DNA of 64,000 bases from Acidimicrobiales bacterium (GCA_014239555.1 JAAZYR010000007.1:99352-163351); one strand, 5' to 3'. Positions 1 through 8,832 are shown, counted from the first letter of the stretch. A program made the numbers and translations. Notes: generated from the letters alone by a model not told the origin.

Positions 1-542
1 TGGTGGGCCAGATGACGCGAAAGCATGTGAATTCCGGATTTAGACGCCGAATAAGAGTAATTGTCTCCGAATGGCACCCGTATACCGTCGGCTGACCCGA
101 TCATGATGACTCTCGCTGGATCATCTGGCTCCGCGGACGACTTCAGTAAATCAAGAAAGGCCTGAGTCAACATGAAAGGAGCTTTGACATTGACGTCAAA
201 TACCTTGTCAAATCCGCTTGCCGGAAACGACCCCAGCGGAGCGCCCCAAGCGGCGCCTGCATTGTTAACCAAAATATCGAGGCGAGATTCACGCTCTTCG
301 ATGTCGCGCACAAACGCAGCCATGCTGTTCTCATCGCTCAGATCAGCTGGCAAGGAAATGCACTCACCAAAGCGGCTCAATTCCTTAGCCGCGTTATCGC
401 ACGCTTCCGCTTTCCGCGCGGTGATGTACACCCGGACGCCGTTGCGTACAAGCCCCTCGCTGATCATGTAACCAATCCCGCGACTTCCTCCGGTGACTAC
501 GGCGACTTTGCCTTCTACGTTGAAAAGTTCTGAGATGTGCAT
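1..542 (-). CDS. SDR-family NAD(P)-dependent oxidoreductase (3' end outside window)
   Basis: A short-chain dehydrogenase/reductase reads leftward from an ATG whose complement is at 540-542 and runs off the window edge, so about 180 N-terminal residues are visible. The protein begins MHISELFNVEGK, followed by the Rossmann motif VVTGGSRGIG near residues 15-24. The NNAG motif, a conserved DVNVKAPF helix and the catalytic YSYSASK (YxxxK) follow, which is the classical SDR order. The FabG-like layout suggests NAD(P)H-dependent ketone/alcohol interconversion, but the substrate cannot be read from sequence. The gap to modC (543-715) shows no gene. Confident on family; function unspecified. Confidence 0.88.
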   Translation of the reverse strand, partial: MHISELFNVEGKVAVVTGGSRGIGYMISEGLVRNGVRVYITARKAEACDNAAKELSRFGECISLPADLSDENSMAAFVRDIEERESRLDILVNNAGAAWGAPLGSFPASGFDKVFDVNVKAPFMLTQAFLDLLKSSAEPDDPARVIMIGSADGIRVPFGDNYSYSASKSGIHMLSRHLAH

Positions 543-715
543 CCGGCAGACCGTACTCAAACCCATCGCACGCCGCGAGCCCTACTGCCAATCCGCCTTG
601 ACGAAGGCCAGGTAGTACAAGCTATTTCCCCGAAAAGACCAAGGATTAGCCACCAGCAGCAGACGGCAAGTGTGATGAGCAGGGGGCACTAACCATCGGA
701 TGGCAGATCTCACTG

Positions 716-1774
716 TCAGCCCTGGAGCGGTTGAATTCCTACTTCAGTCGCTTTCAGCGAAGCCCAAACCGCGCTGCCGGTGTCGATGCCAAGCTCCGCC
801 ACGGCTGCTCTCGTAACGTCAGCGCTGATAGCAAATGGTCCGACCAACGACACTCGGGCAACATCGGCAACGAACTCAATTGATTCGACGTGACAGTGCC
901 AACTATTTCGTGGGCTCCCCGTTGGCTCCTGCGTGTAGAGAGCAACGGCAGTTGGATTGATCGTTACTGCGACAGGTCCGTCGAGGCCTCTATGGGCAGT
1001 CGCGATTTCGACGCCATCTGCCAGCTCGACGAGCGAACCATTGCCGTCGCCTTCAAAAAAATTCCACCCAACTAGTTCGGCCACCCATTTCGTTGCTGGC
1101 CGTGTTCGAATTTGATCAGGAGGCGCGCACTGAGTGACACGTCCGCCTTCTAGGACGAGGATTCGGTCGGCGAGAGCGAAAGCATCCGCAGGGTCGTGAG
1201 TCACTACTAAGGCTCCCGCGCCGTTGGAACGTAAAACGTTGCCGATCAATTTGCGGGCAATAACGCGACCTGTGACATCCAATGCACCAAGGGGTTCGTC
1301 TAACAGCACCAATTTCGGGGCAGTGGCTAACGTTCGAGCCAGGGCAACCCTTTGTCGTTGTCCGGCTGAAAGCTCTTCCGGATACCGATCAACAAGGTTT
1401 GTTATCTCTAATGGTTCGAGTAGTTCGCTGACGTGTGTCGACGACGATCCGGTTCCGAATTCAATATTTCGCATGACATTAAGGTGTGGAAACAGCAAGC
1501 CGTCCTGGAATACCATGCCGATCTCGCGCTCATGAGTCGGAACAGTTCTATTTTCGCCGTGGACTTCTAGGGTCTGGCCGTCCAGTAAAACTTGTCCGTC
1601 GGCTAGCGGTAGCCATCCAAGGATTGCTTCTAAAAGAGTGGTTTTGCCGGCGCCATTCGGACCCATAAGTGCCACAATCTCAGCTTGTTTTACGTTTACT
1701 TCGGCGTCGAGTTTGAAAGGACCACGTTCGACGACAATGCGACCTTCCAAGAGAAGCTTGAGTTGATCGTTCAT
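716..1774 (-). CDS. modC: Molybdate ABC transporter ATP-binding protein ModC
   Basis: ATPase subunit of a molybdate importer, acting on the inner face of the membrane. The Walker A motif GPNGAGKT is near residues 38-45, the signature SAGQRQR near 136-142 and Walker B LVLLDEP just after. The C-terminal third, after the NBD, looks like a TOBE/Mop-type anion-sensing domain, as in ModC. I chose the ATG at 1774 because its ATGA overlaps the modB stop; an ATG at 1789 is also in frame. Overlapping modB and modA upstream make a single modABC operon transcribed leftward. The oxyanion could in principle be tungstate. A molybdenum enzyme, formate dehydrogenase, is encoded elsewhere in this window. Confidence 0.9.
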   Translation of the reverse strand: MNDQLKLLLEGRIVVERGPFKLDAEVNVKQAEIVALMGPNGAGKTTLLEAILGWLPLADGQVLLDGQTLEVHGENRTVPTHEREIGMVFQDGLLFPHLNVMRNIEFGTGSSSTHVSELLEPLEITNLVDRYPEELSAGQRQRVALARTLATAPKLVLLDEPLGALDVTGRVIARKLIGNVLRSNGAGALVVTHDPADAFALADRILVLEGGRVTQCAPPDQIRTRPATKWVAELVGWNFFEGDGNGSLVELADGVEIATAHRGLDGPVAVTINPTAVALYTQEPTGSPRNSWHCHVESIEFVADVARVSLVGPFAISADVTRAAVAELGIDTGSAVWASLKATEVGIQPLQG

Positions 1775-2553
1775 TTCGCTGGCCACCACCTATCGCGAAG
1801 GCAAACGAGCACTATCAGGGAAATAAACACAAGTACCAGGCTCATTGCTAATGCAGCGTCGCGATCCGCTTCCATTGCTACGAAAACGGCGAGGGGAAGC
1901 GTTTGGGTTCGCCCTGGAACGTTGCCAGCAAAGGTGATAGTCGCTCCAAATTCACCTAACGCTCGTGCCCACGCGAGAAACGCGCCAGCCACAATTGAAG
2001 AACGAATCATTGGCAGGACTACGCGAAGCGTTGACCTCAAAGGACTGGCGCCAAGCGAAGCGGCAGCAAGTTCATAACGTGGATCGAGTGCCCTCAGGCC
2101 TGATTCGACTGTTAACACCACAAAGGGAGTGGCGACAAAAGCGTTAGCTATGACAACACCGGCGGGCGTGTATGGCAGCACCAACCCGGCGGCGTTATCG
2201 AGCGTCTCACCGATTAGGCCCCTACGCCCGAAAGCGAACAGAAGTGCTGCGCCGCCAACGACTGGCGGTAACACCATCGGCAACGTCGCCACGGCTCGAA
2301 GGGTTGACGCTGATATCCCCGTCATCCTTGACAACTGAAATGCGATCGGAATTCCTATGAGAAGGGCCAACAATGCCGCTACCAAGCTGGTCACCAGAGA
2401 AAGGAAAAGGGCGTCTACTACGACTTCAGTGCTTAGAAGTCGCGGCAGCTCCGACCAAGGAATCCGCCATAGCAGCGAGAATAATGGAGCGGCTACAACT
2501 GCTACCGCAACGAAGGCAGCAAGCCGGAGCAGGCGGGGGAGTTGCGGCGTCAT
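1771..2553 (-). CDS. modB: Molybdate ABC transporter permease ModB
   Basis: Integral membrane permease of about 260 residues, the usual ModB size. It starts with a hydrophobic segment (LLRLAAFVAVAVVAAPLFSLL) and has several further membrane spans. The cytoplasmic EAA loop is recognisable as ELAAASLGASPLRSTLRVVLPMI near residues 160-185, followed by ARALGEFGATITFAGN, which is typical of molybdate permeases. Its ATG overlaps the modA stop as ATGA, and its own TGA overlaps the modC start, so translation of all three genes is probably coupled. Molybdate is the likely substrate; tungstate or sulfate transporters of the same fold are the alternatives. Confidence 0.9.
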   Translation of the reverse strand: MTPQLPRLLRLAAFVAVAVVAAPLFSLLWRIPWSELPRLLSTEVVVDALFLSLVTSLVAALLALLIGIPIAFQLSRMTGISASTLRAVATLPMVLPPVVGGAALLFAFGRRGLIGETLDNAAGLVLPYTPAGVVIANAFVATPFVVLTVESGLRALDPRYELAAASLGASPLRSTLRVVLPMIRSSIVAGAFLAWARALGEFGATITFAGNVPGRTQTLPLAVFVAMEADRDAALAMSLVLVFISLIVLVCLRDRWWPAK

Positions 2554-3320
2554 GGAAGTTGAAACCCAAAGTGAGTGAGAGCCGATTGTCCCACTGGTTC
2601 CGCGAACAACGCTGCAAAGTTTTCGGCTGCTCGCCGTGCCTTTGAGTCTGTTGTCACCGCCAGAGGGTACGACGTTGAATACTGATCCGCCCGTGCGTTC
2701 GCAAGATGCCCCAACTGTTCGCGACTCGTGCGGAGATCGGACATATAGACGATGCCGACATCGACCTCGTCGCGTTCCACCTTGGCCAGTACAGCCTTGA
2801 CATTGGATTCATGTGTAGCCGATGACAGATCCAGCCCTACAGAAGATGCATATGCCCACGCCAATGCTCCGCAGGGGGAGGATTTCACGCACACTGCGAT
2901 TTGGAGTGCAGTTCGTCGAACATCATCTATGGAACCGATGTCTTTTACTAGTTCCGGAGACACTATGACGGCAAGCGAATTCTGAGCTATTTGTTTGGGA
3001 GCCCGCACCAAACCGATGTCTCGTAACTGATCCATGTGGGAGCGACTCGCAAGTATCACTAGGTCAGCGTCAGCACCCTCCTGTAACTGCATGACGAGAG
3101 TGCCACTTCCGGCGATATTGAGTTCGACATCAGTGTTCGGGTAACGAGTTTCGTACTCTTCCGCCAAATGCTGAACGACCTCAGTCAACGACGACGCTGC
3201 GAAGACGCGTATTGAGTGTGACCCCGAACCGCATCCGTTGAGAAAAACAGCGATCAGAACTGTCACTGTTGCGAGCAAAATCCGCATTGATCGGGCTGAC
3301 GGTATCGACTGCTGACCCAT
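2550..3320 (-). CDS. modA: Molybdate-binding lipoprotein ModA
   Basis: Extracytoplasmic substrate-binding protein of the ABC importer. The N-terminus has a hydrophobic signal (ILLATVTVLIAVFLNGC) ending in a lipobox with Cys near residue 30, so it should be membrane-anchored. The mature part begins IRVFAASSLTEVVQHLAEEY and has NIAGSGTLVMQLQEGADADLVILAS, the oxyanion-binding signature of ModA. The C-terminal TYPxAVT-type segment appears as SYPLAVTTDS. First gene of the modABC operon; the 42-nt gap to the divergent MBL gene holds the likely promoter. I saw no molybdenum-cofactor riboswitch there, and there is no room for one. An internal ATG 11 codons later is an alternative start. Confidence 0.9.
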   Translation of the reverse strand: MGQQSIPSARSMRILLATVTVLIAVFLNGCGSGSHSIRVFAASSLTEVVQHLAEEYETRYPNTDVELNIAGSGTLVMQLQEGADADLVILASRSHMDQLRDIGLVRAPKQIAQNSLAVIVSPELVKDIGSIDDVRRTALQIAVCVKSSPCGALAWAYASSVGLDLSSATHESNVKAVLAKVERDEVDVGIVYMSDLRTSREQLGHLANARADQYSTSYPLAVTTDSKARRAAENFAALFAEPVGQSALTHFGFQLP

Positions 3321-3362
3321 TTCTACAAAGTCTCACTTTTCATGGTCGTCTAGGTTTCATAT

Positions 3363-4259
3363 ATGACCGCTCTTTTGGATTGGTACGGTTGCGCCACTTT
3401 CTCACTTCGCACGGCCGGCATAACAATATTCCTGGACGCATACATCGACCGACCTGAAGGAGCCGAAGGAACGGGGCTCACGGCTTCGGACATAACGGAA
3501 GCGGATTGGATTCTGATCGGCCACAGCCATTTCGATCATCTTTGGGGAGCCGAACGCATCATTGCTAATACAAACGCAATGTTGATTGGTTCCTATGAAT
3601 CCGTACGAGTTCTGGAACGTTTAGGTGTCCCTCTCGACAGAATGATTTGCGTAGCAGGGGGCGAAACAATTGATTTATCTCCGGAGGTGACCGTTTCGGT
3701 GTACCCGAGCCAACATTCGTGTGTCTGGTCCCACGCTGAGATGCAAGCACCCGATTCGGTCTGTTTAGGCGATCTAGGCATTCATTGGCACGAACAACAA
3801 AACCGATTACAGAATTTGATGCAATACCTCGCTACAGAGACCGGTGAGGCAACACAGGCTCACCTCGTCGAGTCGAAGCCCGGTCATAGCGAACGAGGCG
3901 ATGGTGGAGCGCTCATATATTTGATTGAATCCCCTGACGGGAAAGTGCTGTTTCAGGATACTTCTGGACGTTATGACGGGATTATGGAGCGCATTAAGCC
4001 CGATGTCGCGCTTTTGGCGGCTGCGGGTCGCGGAAACATAAATGGGGAACCGATTCAGGGTTCGTTGGCGCAATTCGTTGCTCAGCAAGTGGAATTATTG
4101 CGTCCCACCAAGGTCGTGTTCGGACATCATGATAATTGGATGCCAGGGTTTTCGATTCCAGTCAACACAAAACCTCTCATTGAAGCGATACGGCAAATTG
4201 ACGGGGATGTCGAAGTGCTAGAGCCTGGCTATCTAGCGGCGACAAAAATATTGCCTTGA
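3363..4259 (+). CDS. MBL-fold metal-dependent hydrolase
   Basis: Metallo-beta-lactamase-fold hydrolase of 298 residues. The metal-binding motif GHSHFDH lies near residues 53-59 and matches HxHxDH. Further metal ligands are probable at SQHS (near 118) and GHHDNWMPG towards the C-terminus. The opening (MTALLDWYGCATFSLRTAG) matches the UlaG/YtnP-like branch, where the first strand carries G-A-T-F. There is no signal peptide, so the enzyme should be cytosolic. It is transcribed divergently from modA and in the same direction as the Ldh2-type gene 24 nt downstream, probably as one unit. The substrate is unknown; lactonase, phosphodiesterase or another hydrolytic activity is possible. Confidence 0.82.
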   Translation: MTALLDWYGCATFSLRTAGITIFLDAYIDRPEGAEGTGLTASDITEADWILIGHSHFDHLWGAERIIANTNAMLIGSYESVRVLERLGVPLDRMICVAGGETIDLSPEVTVSVYPSQHSCVWSHAEMQAPDSVCLGDLGIHWHEQQNRLQNLMQYLATETGEATQAHLVESKPGHSERGDGGALIYLIESPDGKVLFQDTSGRYDGIMERIKPDVALLAAAGRGNINGEPIQGSLAQFVAQQVELLRPTKVVFGHHDNWMPGFSIPVNTKPLIEAIRQIDGDVEVLEPGYLAATKILP

Positions 4260-4283
4260 GCCGGTCAGACTAAGGTTCAAAGC

Positions 4284-5372
4284 GTGACGATATTTCATCC
4301 GGATCAGATTCGCGAATTCATTTCTCATACCTGTCGGGCCTTAGGTAGCGAGCAGGACGAGGCACGGCTGGTGGCACACCAGTTAGTTGAAGCCAACCTC
4401 GCTGGCCACGACTCCCACGGTGTTGGCATGCTCCCTTCTTATGTGGACGGCGTGGTCAACGGCAAACTTCAGGTAAACGCCCATCCGACTGTTGTGACCG
4501 ACCGTGGACCACTTCTGACCCTTGATGGCCAAGCAGGATTCGGTCAAGTAAACGGGTTCGAAGCCATGCAGATGGGCATTGAGCGCGCACAACTTCACGG
4601 CGCAGCGATCGTAGGGTTGCGCAATAGTTACCACATTGGACGAATCGGGCATTGGGCAGAACAGTGCGCAGCGGCTGGATTCGCGTCATTTCATCTAGTG
4701 AATGTGATCGGACACGCGCCGTTGGTAGCCGCATACGGAGGGGCTGATGCTCGCTTCGGAACGAACCCGTTCTGCGCGGCGGTACCTGGGCGCGACGGTC
4801 GCCCAGGCTTCCTGTTGGATATGGCGACCAGCATCATTGCGGGAGGCAAGGCGCGAGTCGCGGCCAACAAAGGCGTAAAGGTCCCCCCAAACACCATCAT
4901 CGATTCAGAAGGCCACTTAACCGACGATCCCAACGCATTGTGGTACACGTCAAAAAGCGACGAACGTGGTGGCGCTTTAGTCGCTTTTGCGGACCACAAA
5001 GGGTCAGGTTTAGCGATCATGTGCGAGCTTCTTGCAGCGGCATTATTAGGCGGAGAGACAGCTCACCCAGACAACGCACGGGACGGTCGGATCATCAACA
5101 ACATGTTGTCGGTGATCATCGACCCGGCATCGGTGGGCCAAGCCGAGGCCTACTTCGATGAAATCGAGCGTTACCGGGAGTATTTGCTGGAGTCACGTTT
5201 AAGAGCCGACTGTGAAGAGATGTTTGTTCCGGGCCAGCCGGAACAAATAGCTAGGAGAGATCGAGCAGAAGGGTTCGAGATAGACACCGTGACCCTTCAG
5301 CAACTAAGGACATGCGCCGCTCGAGCAGGAGTGGCTGAGATCGAAATTGCGGAAATGCTTGGCGAACATTAG
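4284..5372 (+). CDS. Ldh2-family malate/L-lactate/ureidoglycolate-type dehydrogenase
   Basis: NAD(P)-dependent 2-hydroxyacid dehydrogenase of the Ldh_2 family (362 residues), unrelated to classical LDH. Diagnostic segments are LAGHDSHGVGMLPSYV near residues 39-54, RNSYHIGRIGHWAE near 112, GTNPFCAAVPG near 157 and DHKGSGLAIMCELLAAAL near 240. The start is a GTG at 4284. Family members act on malate, L-lactate, ureidoglycolate or 2,3-diketogulonate, and the sequence does not decide between these. The upstream MBL gene is 24 nt away, so co-transcription is likely. The gene converges on the alcohol dehydrogenase across a 57-nt gap that contains a short inverted repeat (ACAGT/ACTGT). Confidence 0.85.
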   Translation: MTIFHPDQIREFISHTCRALGSEQDEARLVAHQLVEANLAGHDSHGVGMLPSYVDGVVNGKLQVNAHPTVVTDRGPLLTLDGQAGFGQVNGFEAMQMGIERAQLHGAAIVGLRNSYHIGRIGHWAEQCAAAGFASFHLVNVIGHAPLVAAYGGADARFGTNPFCAAVPGRDGRPGFLLDMATSIIAGGKARVAANKGVKVPPNTIIDSEGHLTDDPNALWYTSKSDERGGALVAFADHKGSGLAIMCELLAAALLGGETAHPDNARDGRIINNMLSVIIDPASVGQAEAYFDEIERYREYLLESRLRADCEEMFVPGQPEQIARRDRAEGFEIDTVTLQQLRTCAARAGVAEIEIAEMLGEH

Positions 5373-5429
5373 ACAGTCGGAACTGTTGATCGCCATCTGG
5401 TTTATCGCGGTTATTTGAAGTTCGAGGTA

Positions 5430-6524
5430 TCAGGCGTCGAAGGAGATAACCGTCCTCGCGACCGTACCTGCCTTCATCCACTCGTAGCCCTCGTTGATCT
5501 GGTCAAGACTTATTGTGGCTGAAACCATCTCGTCCAAAAGAAGATTGCCGTTGAGGTAAAGGTCAATCATCTGGGGAATGTCGGTCCGAAATTGATTCGA
5601 CCCCATCATGGACCCTTGAAGTTTCTTCTCGCTAAGCAGCTCGATACCCCGGATCTCTAGTTTGCTATTCGAAGGCACCATCCCGATAACAGTCGCCGTG
5701 CCGCCCATGTCAAGCATCTCGAATGCCTGTTCCGCAGTTCGTTTTAAGCCAATCGCCTCAAAGCTGTATTCAACACCGCCCGCAGTCATTTCTTTTACCG
5801 CAGCCACAACGTCATCAACTTCGGACGCGTTAACGGTGTCCGTTGCACCCATCAATCGGGCTGTGTCCAATTTTTCTGTACTCATATCGACCGCGATGAT
5901 TCGTCCGGCGCCTGCGACACGAGCTCCTTGAATAGCGGAAAGCCCTATTCCTCCGCAGCCAATGACGCAAACCGTTGCTCCTACCGGAACTTTGGCCGTG
6001 CGAACTGCCGCACCAAAACCAGTCGTCACCCCGCAACCGATCAGGCACGCCTTCTCTAAAGGGACGTCGGGCGTTACTTTGACCAAGCCGTTCTGATGTA
6101 TCAACATTTCTTCGGCAAAACCACCAAGGCGTGCCATTTGATCTACAGGGGTTCCATCCGCTCGTTGAAGACGCGAGGCTGCTTCTTTATCTCGAGACGT
6201 AGCCCGACCGTTTGTGCACCGATGAGGATTACCAGACAGACATTGTCTACATTGACCGCAAAAAATGGAAAGACACGCGACAACCGGGTCGCCTGGTTCA
6301 ACGTATGTCACGTCCGTGCCTACTGCTTGCACAATGCCCGCTGACTCGTGTCCCATGACGGCCGGAACACGAGTTCTGAACAGCCCCTCCATGAAATGTA
6401 AGTCCGAGTGGCAGAGACCCGCTCCAACGGTTTGGATCAAAACTTCTTGCGGCCCCGGTTTGTCAATTACGAGGTCTTCGATAACCAACTCGCCGGGCTG
6501 TTCGCATAGCACTGCAGCTTTCAT
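5430..6524 (-). CDS. Zinc-dependent medium-chain alcohol dehydrogenase
   Basis: MDR-superfamily alcohol dehydrogenase of 364 residues. The catalytic zinc region is seen in GLCHSDLHFMEG and GHESAGIV. The structural zinc site is CGQCRQCLSGNPHRC near residues 89-103 with all four cysteines present. The Rossmann motif is GCGGIGLSAIQGA near 190-202, followed by an acidic residue (VDMS) that implies NAD rather than NADP. The protein resembles class III-like and NDMA-dependent actinobacterial enzymes, so formaldehyde-thiol adducts or aliphatic alcohols are possible substrates. That would suit an organism making C1 units, but this is inference. It is transcribed alone, divergent from the amidotransferase gene. 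Confidence 0.88.
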   Translation of the reverse strand: MKAAVLCEQPGELVIEDLVIDKPGPQEVLIQTVGAGLCHSDLHFMEGLFRTRVPAVMGHESAGIVQAVGTDVTYVEPGDPVVACLSIFCGQCRQCLSGNPHRCTNGRATSRDKEAASRLQRADGTPVDQMARLGGFAEEMLIHQNGLVKVTPDVPLEKACLIGCGVTTGFGAAVRTAKVPVGATVCVIGCGGIGLSAIQGARVAGAGRIIAVDMSTEKLDTARLMGATDTVNASEVDDVVAAVKEMTAGGVEYSFEAIGLKRTAEQAFEMLDMGGTATVIGMVPSNSKLEIRGIELLSEKKLQGSMMGSNQFRTDIPQMIDLYLNGNLLLDEMVSATISLDQINEGYEWMKAGTVARTVISFDA

Positions 6525-6611
6525 ATCGTCCCCTTGTGTAAAACACGACCTACGAAGAGCCTATGCATCTCACGTCAGTCGCGTCTAGCGGGGCGTTCTA
6601 AGATCGTAGTA

Positions 6612-7334
6612 ATGGGGGTTCCTCAAAGGCCTGCTCGTTTGGGCTTACTGATACTGGATTCGATAGACCTACCGCATCGCGCCATAGCGGGCGACTATGA
6701 GCAACTGTTTCGCAATTTGTTCAAAGCAGGTGGTCACGAGATCGTTCCCGTTGACGTTAAGCGTCAAACATTACCTGCCCACGATGAGTGCGACGGATGG
6801 ATCATTCCTGGTTCGCGACAATCGGTGGTGGATGACGATAGTTGGATCGCTCAACTACGAACTTGGACCCGACAGGCTCTCGAAGCTCAAGTGCCGTTAG
6901 CCGGTGTGTGCTTTGGTCACCAACTGATTGCCGCGGAAGTCGGTGCTCAAGTCGGTCCCGCCCCAGGTGGATGGAATATCGGTGTGGTCGACTACGAAGT
7001 AACAGACAGCCCTCCGTGGCTTACTTTGCCCAGTCACTACAGTCTGATTGCAAGCCACCAAGACCAAGTTCTGACCGTTTCCTCCGATATGGAGTTAATG
7101 GCCACTGCCGCTACTTGCCCAGTTGGCGCCTTTACTGTCGGGAGCAACGTGATGTGTATTCAAGGCCATCCTGAGTTTGTTCCCCCGCTTGCCGCATCGC
7201 TTTATAAGTCTCGCATCGAACGCATCGGATTAGATGCCGTAGAGAAAGCGCTCGCAAGCCTCGAACAACAGTTGGATCGACACGATGTCGCTCATTGGCT
7301 TTTACAAACGATCTACCAAGGCTCCCCGGCCTAA
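6612..7334 (+). CDS. Class I glutamine amidotransferase-like protein
   Basis: Free-standing type 1 glutamine amidotransferase of about 240 residues. The nucleophile elbow GVCFGHQL puts the catalytic Cys near residue 100; the His is in QGHPEF near 188. I chose the ATG at 6612 because the preceding 26 codons match nothing and RLGLLILDSI is the natural first strand. Free-standing relatives include GuaA-like and GMP synthase-like hydrolases, such as gamma-glutamyl-gamma-aminobutyrate hydrolase types. No ammonia-accepting synthetase lies next to it. The next gene, the AhpD-like selenoprotein, starts 20 nt downstream, so the two probably share a transcript. Confidence 0.82.
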   Translation: MGVPQRPARLGLLILDSIDLPHRAIAGDYEQLFRNLFKAGGHEIVPVDVKRQTLPAHDECDGWIIPGSRQSVVDDDSWIAQLRTWTRQALEAQVPLAGVCFGHQLIAAEVGAQVGPAPGGWNIGVVDYEVTDSPPWLTLPSHYSLIASHQDQVLTVSSDMELMATAATCPVGAFTVGSNVMCIQGHPEFVPPLAASLYKSRIERIGLDAVEKALASLEQQLDRHDVAHWLLQTIYQGSPA

Positions 7335-7354
7335 CATGGCTTCCAGGAGTAGCA

Positions 7355-7927
7355 ATGACAAATGACCTTGGACATCTTCCCAAAATGGGCGAACTGGATG
7401 ACCGTAACCTTGACCGGCTCGAAACTTGGTATGCCAAGGCCTACCAAGATGACAATTTATTTCGAACGTTGGCTAATGACGAAGTAACCCTCAACATGTT
7501 CCTTGATTGGGTTGCTTTGATGTACGGCGGTGCATCCGGGCTCGATCGACACATGATCGAACTTTGTCGAATACGCATGGCGAACGTCAATGAATGTTTT
7601 CATTGAAGCATGGTCAAAAGCGCATCGTTGGTGCGCACCGGCTTAACGGATGAGATCATCAAACAATTGGATGATTACAGGTCTTCCGACCTCCCGGCAG
7701 CATGGAAATCGGCGTTAGCCTTTACCGACCACTTGGCGGGCAACCCTAAAGGGCCAATTCCAGAGACGCTTTACGCAGAGTTGGGAGAGCACTTCAGTCA
7801 GGCAGAAATTCTTCGGCTCGGAGCCTTACTGGCTGTCGGCAGCGGCTGGCAGCGGATGATCGAGGCTTTCGGGATACGTCCCGACCATTTTGAGCCTGGT
7901 CAAGACGGCCCCTGGAAGTTTGATTGA
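7355..7927 (+). CDS. AhpD-like (carboxymuconolactone decarboxylase fold) selenoprotein, CxxU active site
   Basis: Translated through an in-frame TGA at 7604-7606, this is a 190-residue AhpD/CMD-fold protein. The two halves are in the same frame, and both match the family: IELCRIRMANVNECFH, then Sec84, then SMVKSASLVRTGLTDEIIKQLDDYRSSDLP. In relatives this position holds the second Cys of the redox CxxC motif, so here it is C81-F-H-U84. A hairpin of SECIS type follows the TGA. The ATG at 7355 has AGGAG at 7345-7349; an in-frame start at 7295 would overlap the previous gene. The family reduces peroxides or hydroperoxide-oxidised partners through the CxxC pair; the physiological substrate is unknown. 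Sec at this motif is inference from homology plus the hairpin. Confidence 0.85.
7612..7639 (+). promoter_or_regulatory. Bacterial SECIS-like hairpin for the AhpD-like selenoprotein
   Basis: Just downstream of the in-frame UGA (7604-7606), GCGCA (7620-7624) pairs perfectly with TGCGC (7632-7636) around the loop TCGTTGG. A lower stem GGT (7612-7614)/ACC (7637-7639) is separated by an unpaired CAAAA on the 5' side. The loop starts 21 nt after the U of UGA and carries a G near its 5' side, as expected for a SelB-recognised bacterial SECIS. The hairpin lies inside the coding sequence, as bacterial SECIS elements do. Folding was done by eye. Confidence 0.72.
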
Positions 7928-7957
7928 GTTCCGTCTAGCAGGGCGCTTCTAGCAATT

Positions 7958-8803
7958 TTGATAAGGCGACGAACATTGGCATCTAAAAACGGGCCCTCGA
8001 CTTCACTCCAACCAGGTTCCTCACTTCCTGATCTCTTGGATTTGCGTCCCGGGAGTCGACAGAATTCTTGGCTGCTCCACGTCACGAAAGAATTGGGAGG
8101 GGCAACCGGCACTTTGCATGGTGGGTGTGCGCTGGCTGCGGTGGCGGTGGCGATGGAAACCACAAGCGACCGGCCTGTGTCGTTTATCAGCGGACAATTT
8201 CTTTCGCGCGCTCCGCTTGGCTCAACGGTCACCATTGATGTTGATCAACTTGTTGTTGGCAACCGAATTACCCAGGCCGCAGCAACATGCAGTTATGACG
8301 ACGCCGTGGTGCTTCGGGCTTCAGCTGGCCTCGGAGGCCGCGAACTCGGAGTCGATAGGAGTTGGCTCTCTGCCCCCAACGTGCCGCCGCCTGAAGAATG
8401 CCCTCCCAGAGGCCCGACCTCTGAGACCGGGTATTCCTTCACGGACCAAGCAAATATCCGTCTTGCTGGGCAGGAGCCGGGCCAGAGAACCGTTCGCTAC
8501 TGGGCACGGTTACCCGGAAGCCTCGCGTCGACGGCACCTGGACTAATTGCGTTGGCAGACCTGCTCCCCAGTGGCATGCGGGTAAGCCTTGACAGTGCGT
8601 TTCGTGGCTCCAGCCTTGACCACACGGTCCGTATTGCTTCTCTCGTTACATCTGAATGGGTGTTGATGAACATCGAGGCAGCCACCATTCAAAACAGCAT
8701 CGGCCATGGGGCGATTCAGTTGTATGCCCAAACAGGGGAACTGCTGGCTATCGGTAGCCAATCGTTCGCTTTGTCGAAGTTGACGGGGGATCTAGATCGA
8801 TAG
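7958..8803 (+). CDS. Hotdog-fold thioesterase-like protein (TesB-type tandem hotdog)
   Basis: A 281-residue protein that looks like two hotdog domains in tandem, the TesB/acyl-CoA thioesterase architecture. The N-terminal half has LHGGCALAAVAVAMETTS, where the long hotdog helix is expected, then SGQFLSRAPLGSTVTIDVDQL. The C-terminal half ends with the typical strands WVLMNIEAATIQNSIGHGAIQLYAQTGELLAIGSQSF. The start is a TTG at 7958; a TTG six codons later is also possible. It follows the selenoprotein by 30 nt on the same strand and precedes a DUF1330 gene. Hydrolysis of an acyl-CoA thioester is the family expectation; chain length and pathway are unknown. Confidence 0.7.
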   Translation: MIRRRTLASKNGPSTSLQPGSSLPDLLDLRPGSRQNSWLLHVTKELGGATGTLHGGCALAAVAVAMETTSDRPVSFISGQFLSRAPLGSTVTIDVDQLVVGNRITQAAATCSYDDAVVLRASAGLGGRELGVDRSWLSAPNVPPPEECPPRGPTSETGYSFTDQANIRLAGQEPGQRTVRYWARLPGSLASTAPGLIALADLLPSGMRVSLDSAFRGSSLDHTVRIASLVTSEWVLMNIEAATIQNSIGHGAIQLYAQTGELLAIGSQSFALSKLTGDLDR

Positions 8804-8832
8804 GAACACCGCGTGAGCAGGGAGAGGAACTG

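Noticed and set aside
59..69. Gln in place of the first metal His in the dihydroorotase-like protein (protein residues 59-69, gene at 24243-25541)
   Set aside because: DxQxHF-type variants occur in genuine dihydroorotases, so this is not by itself unusual.
1537..1549. GGAACAGTTC string resembling the operator motif inside modC
   Set aside because: It lies within the coding sequence, far from any start, and is not a perfect palindrome; probably chance.
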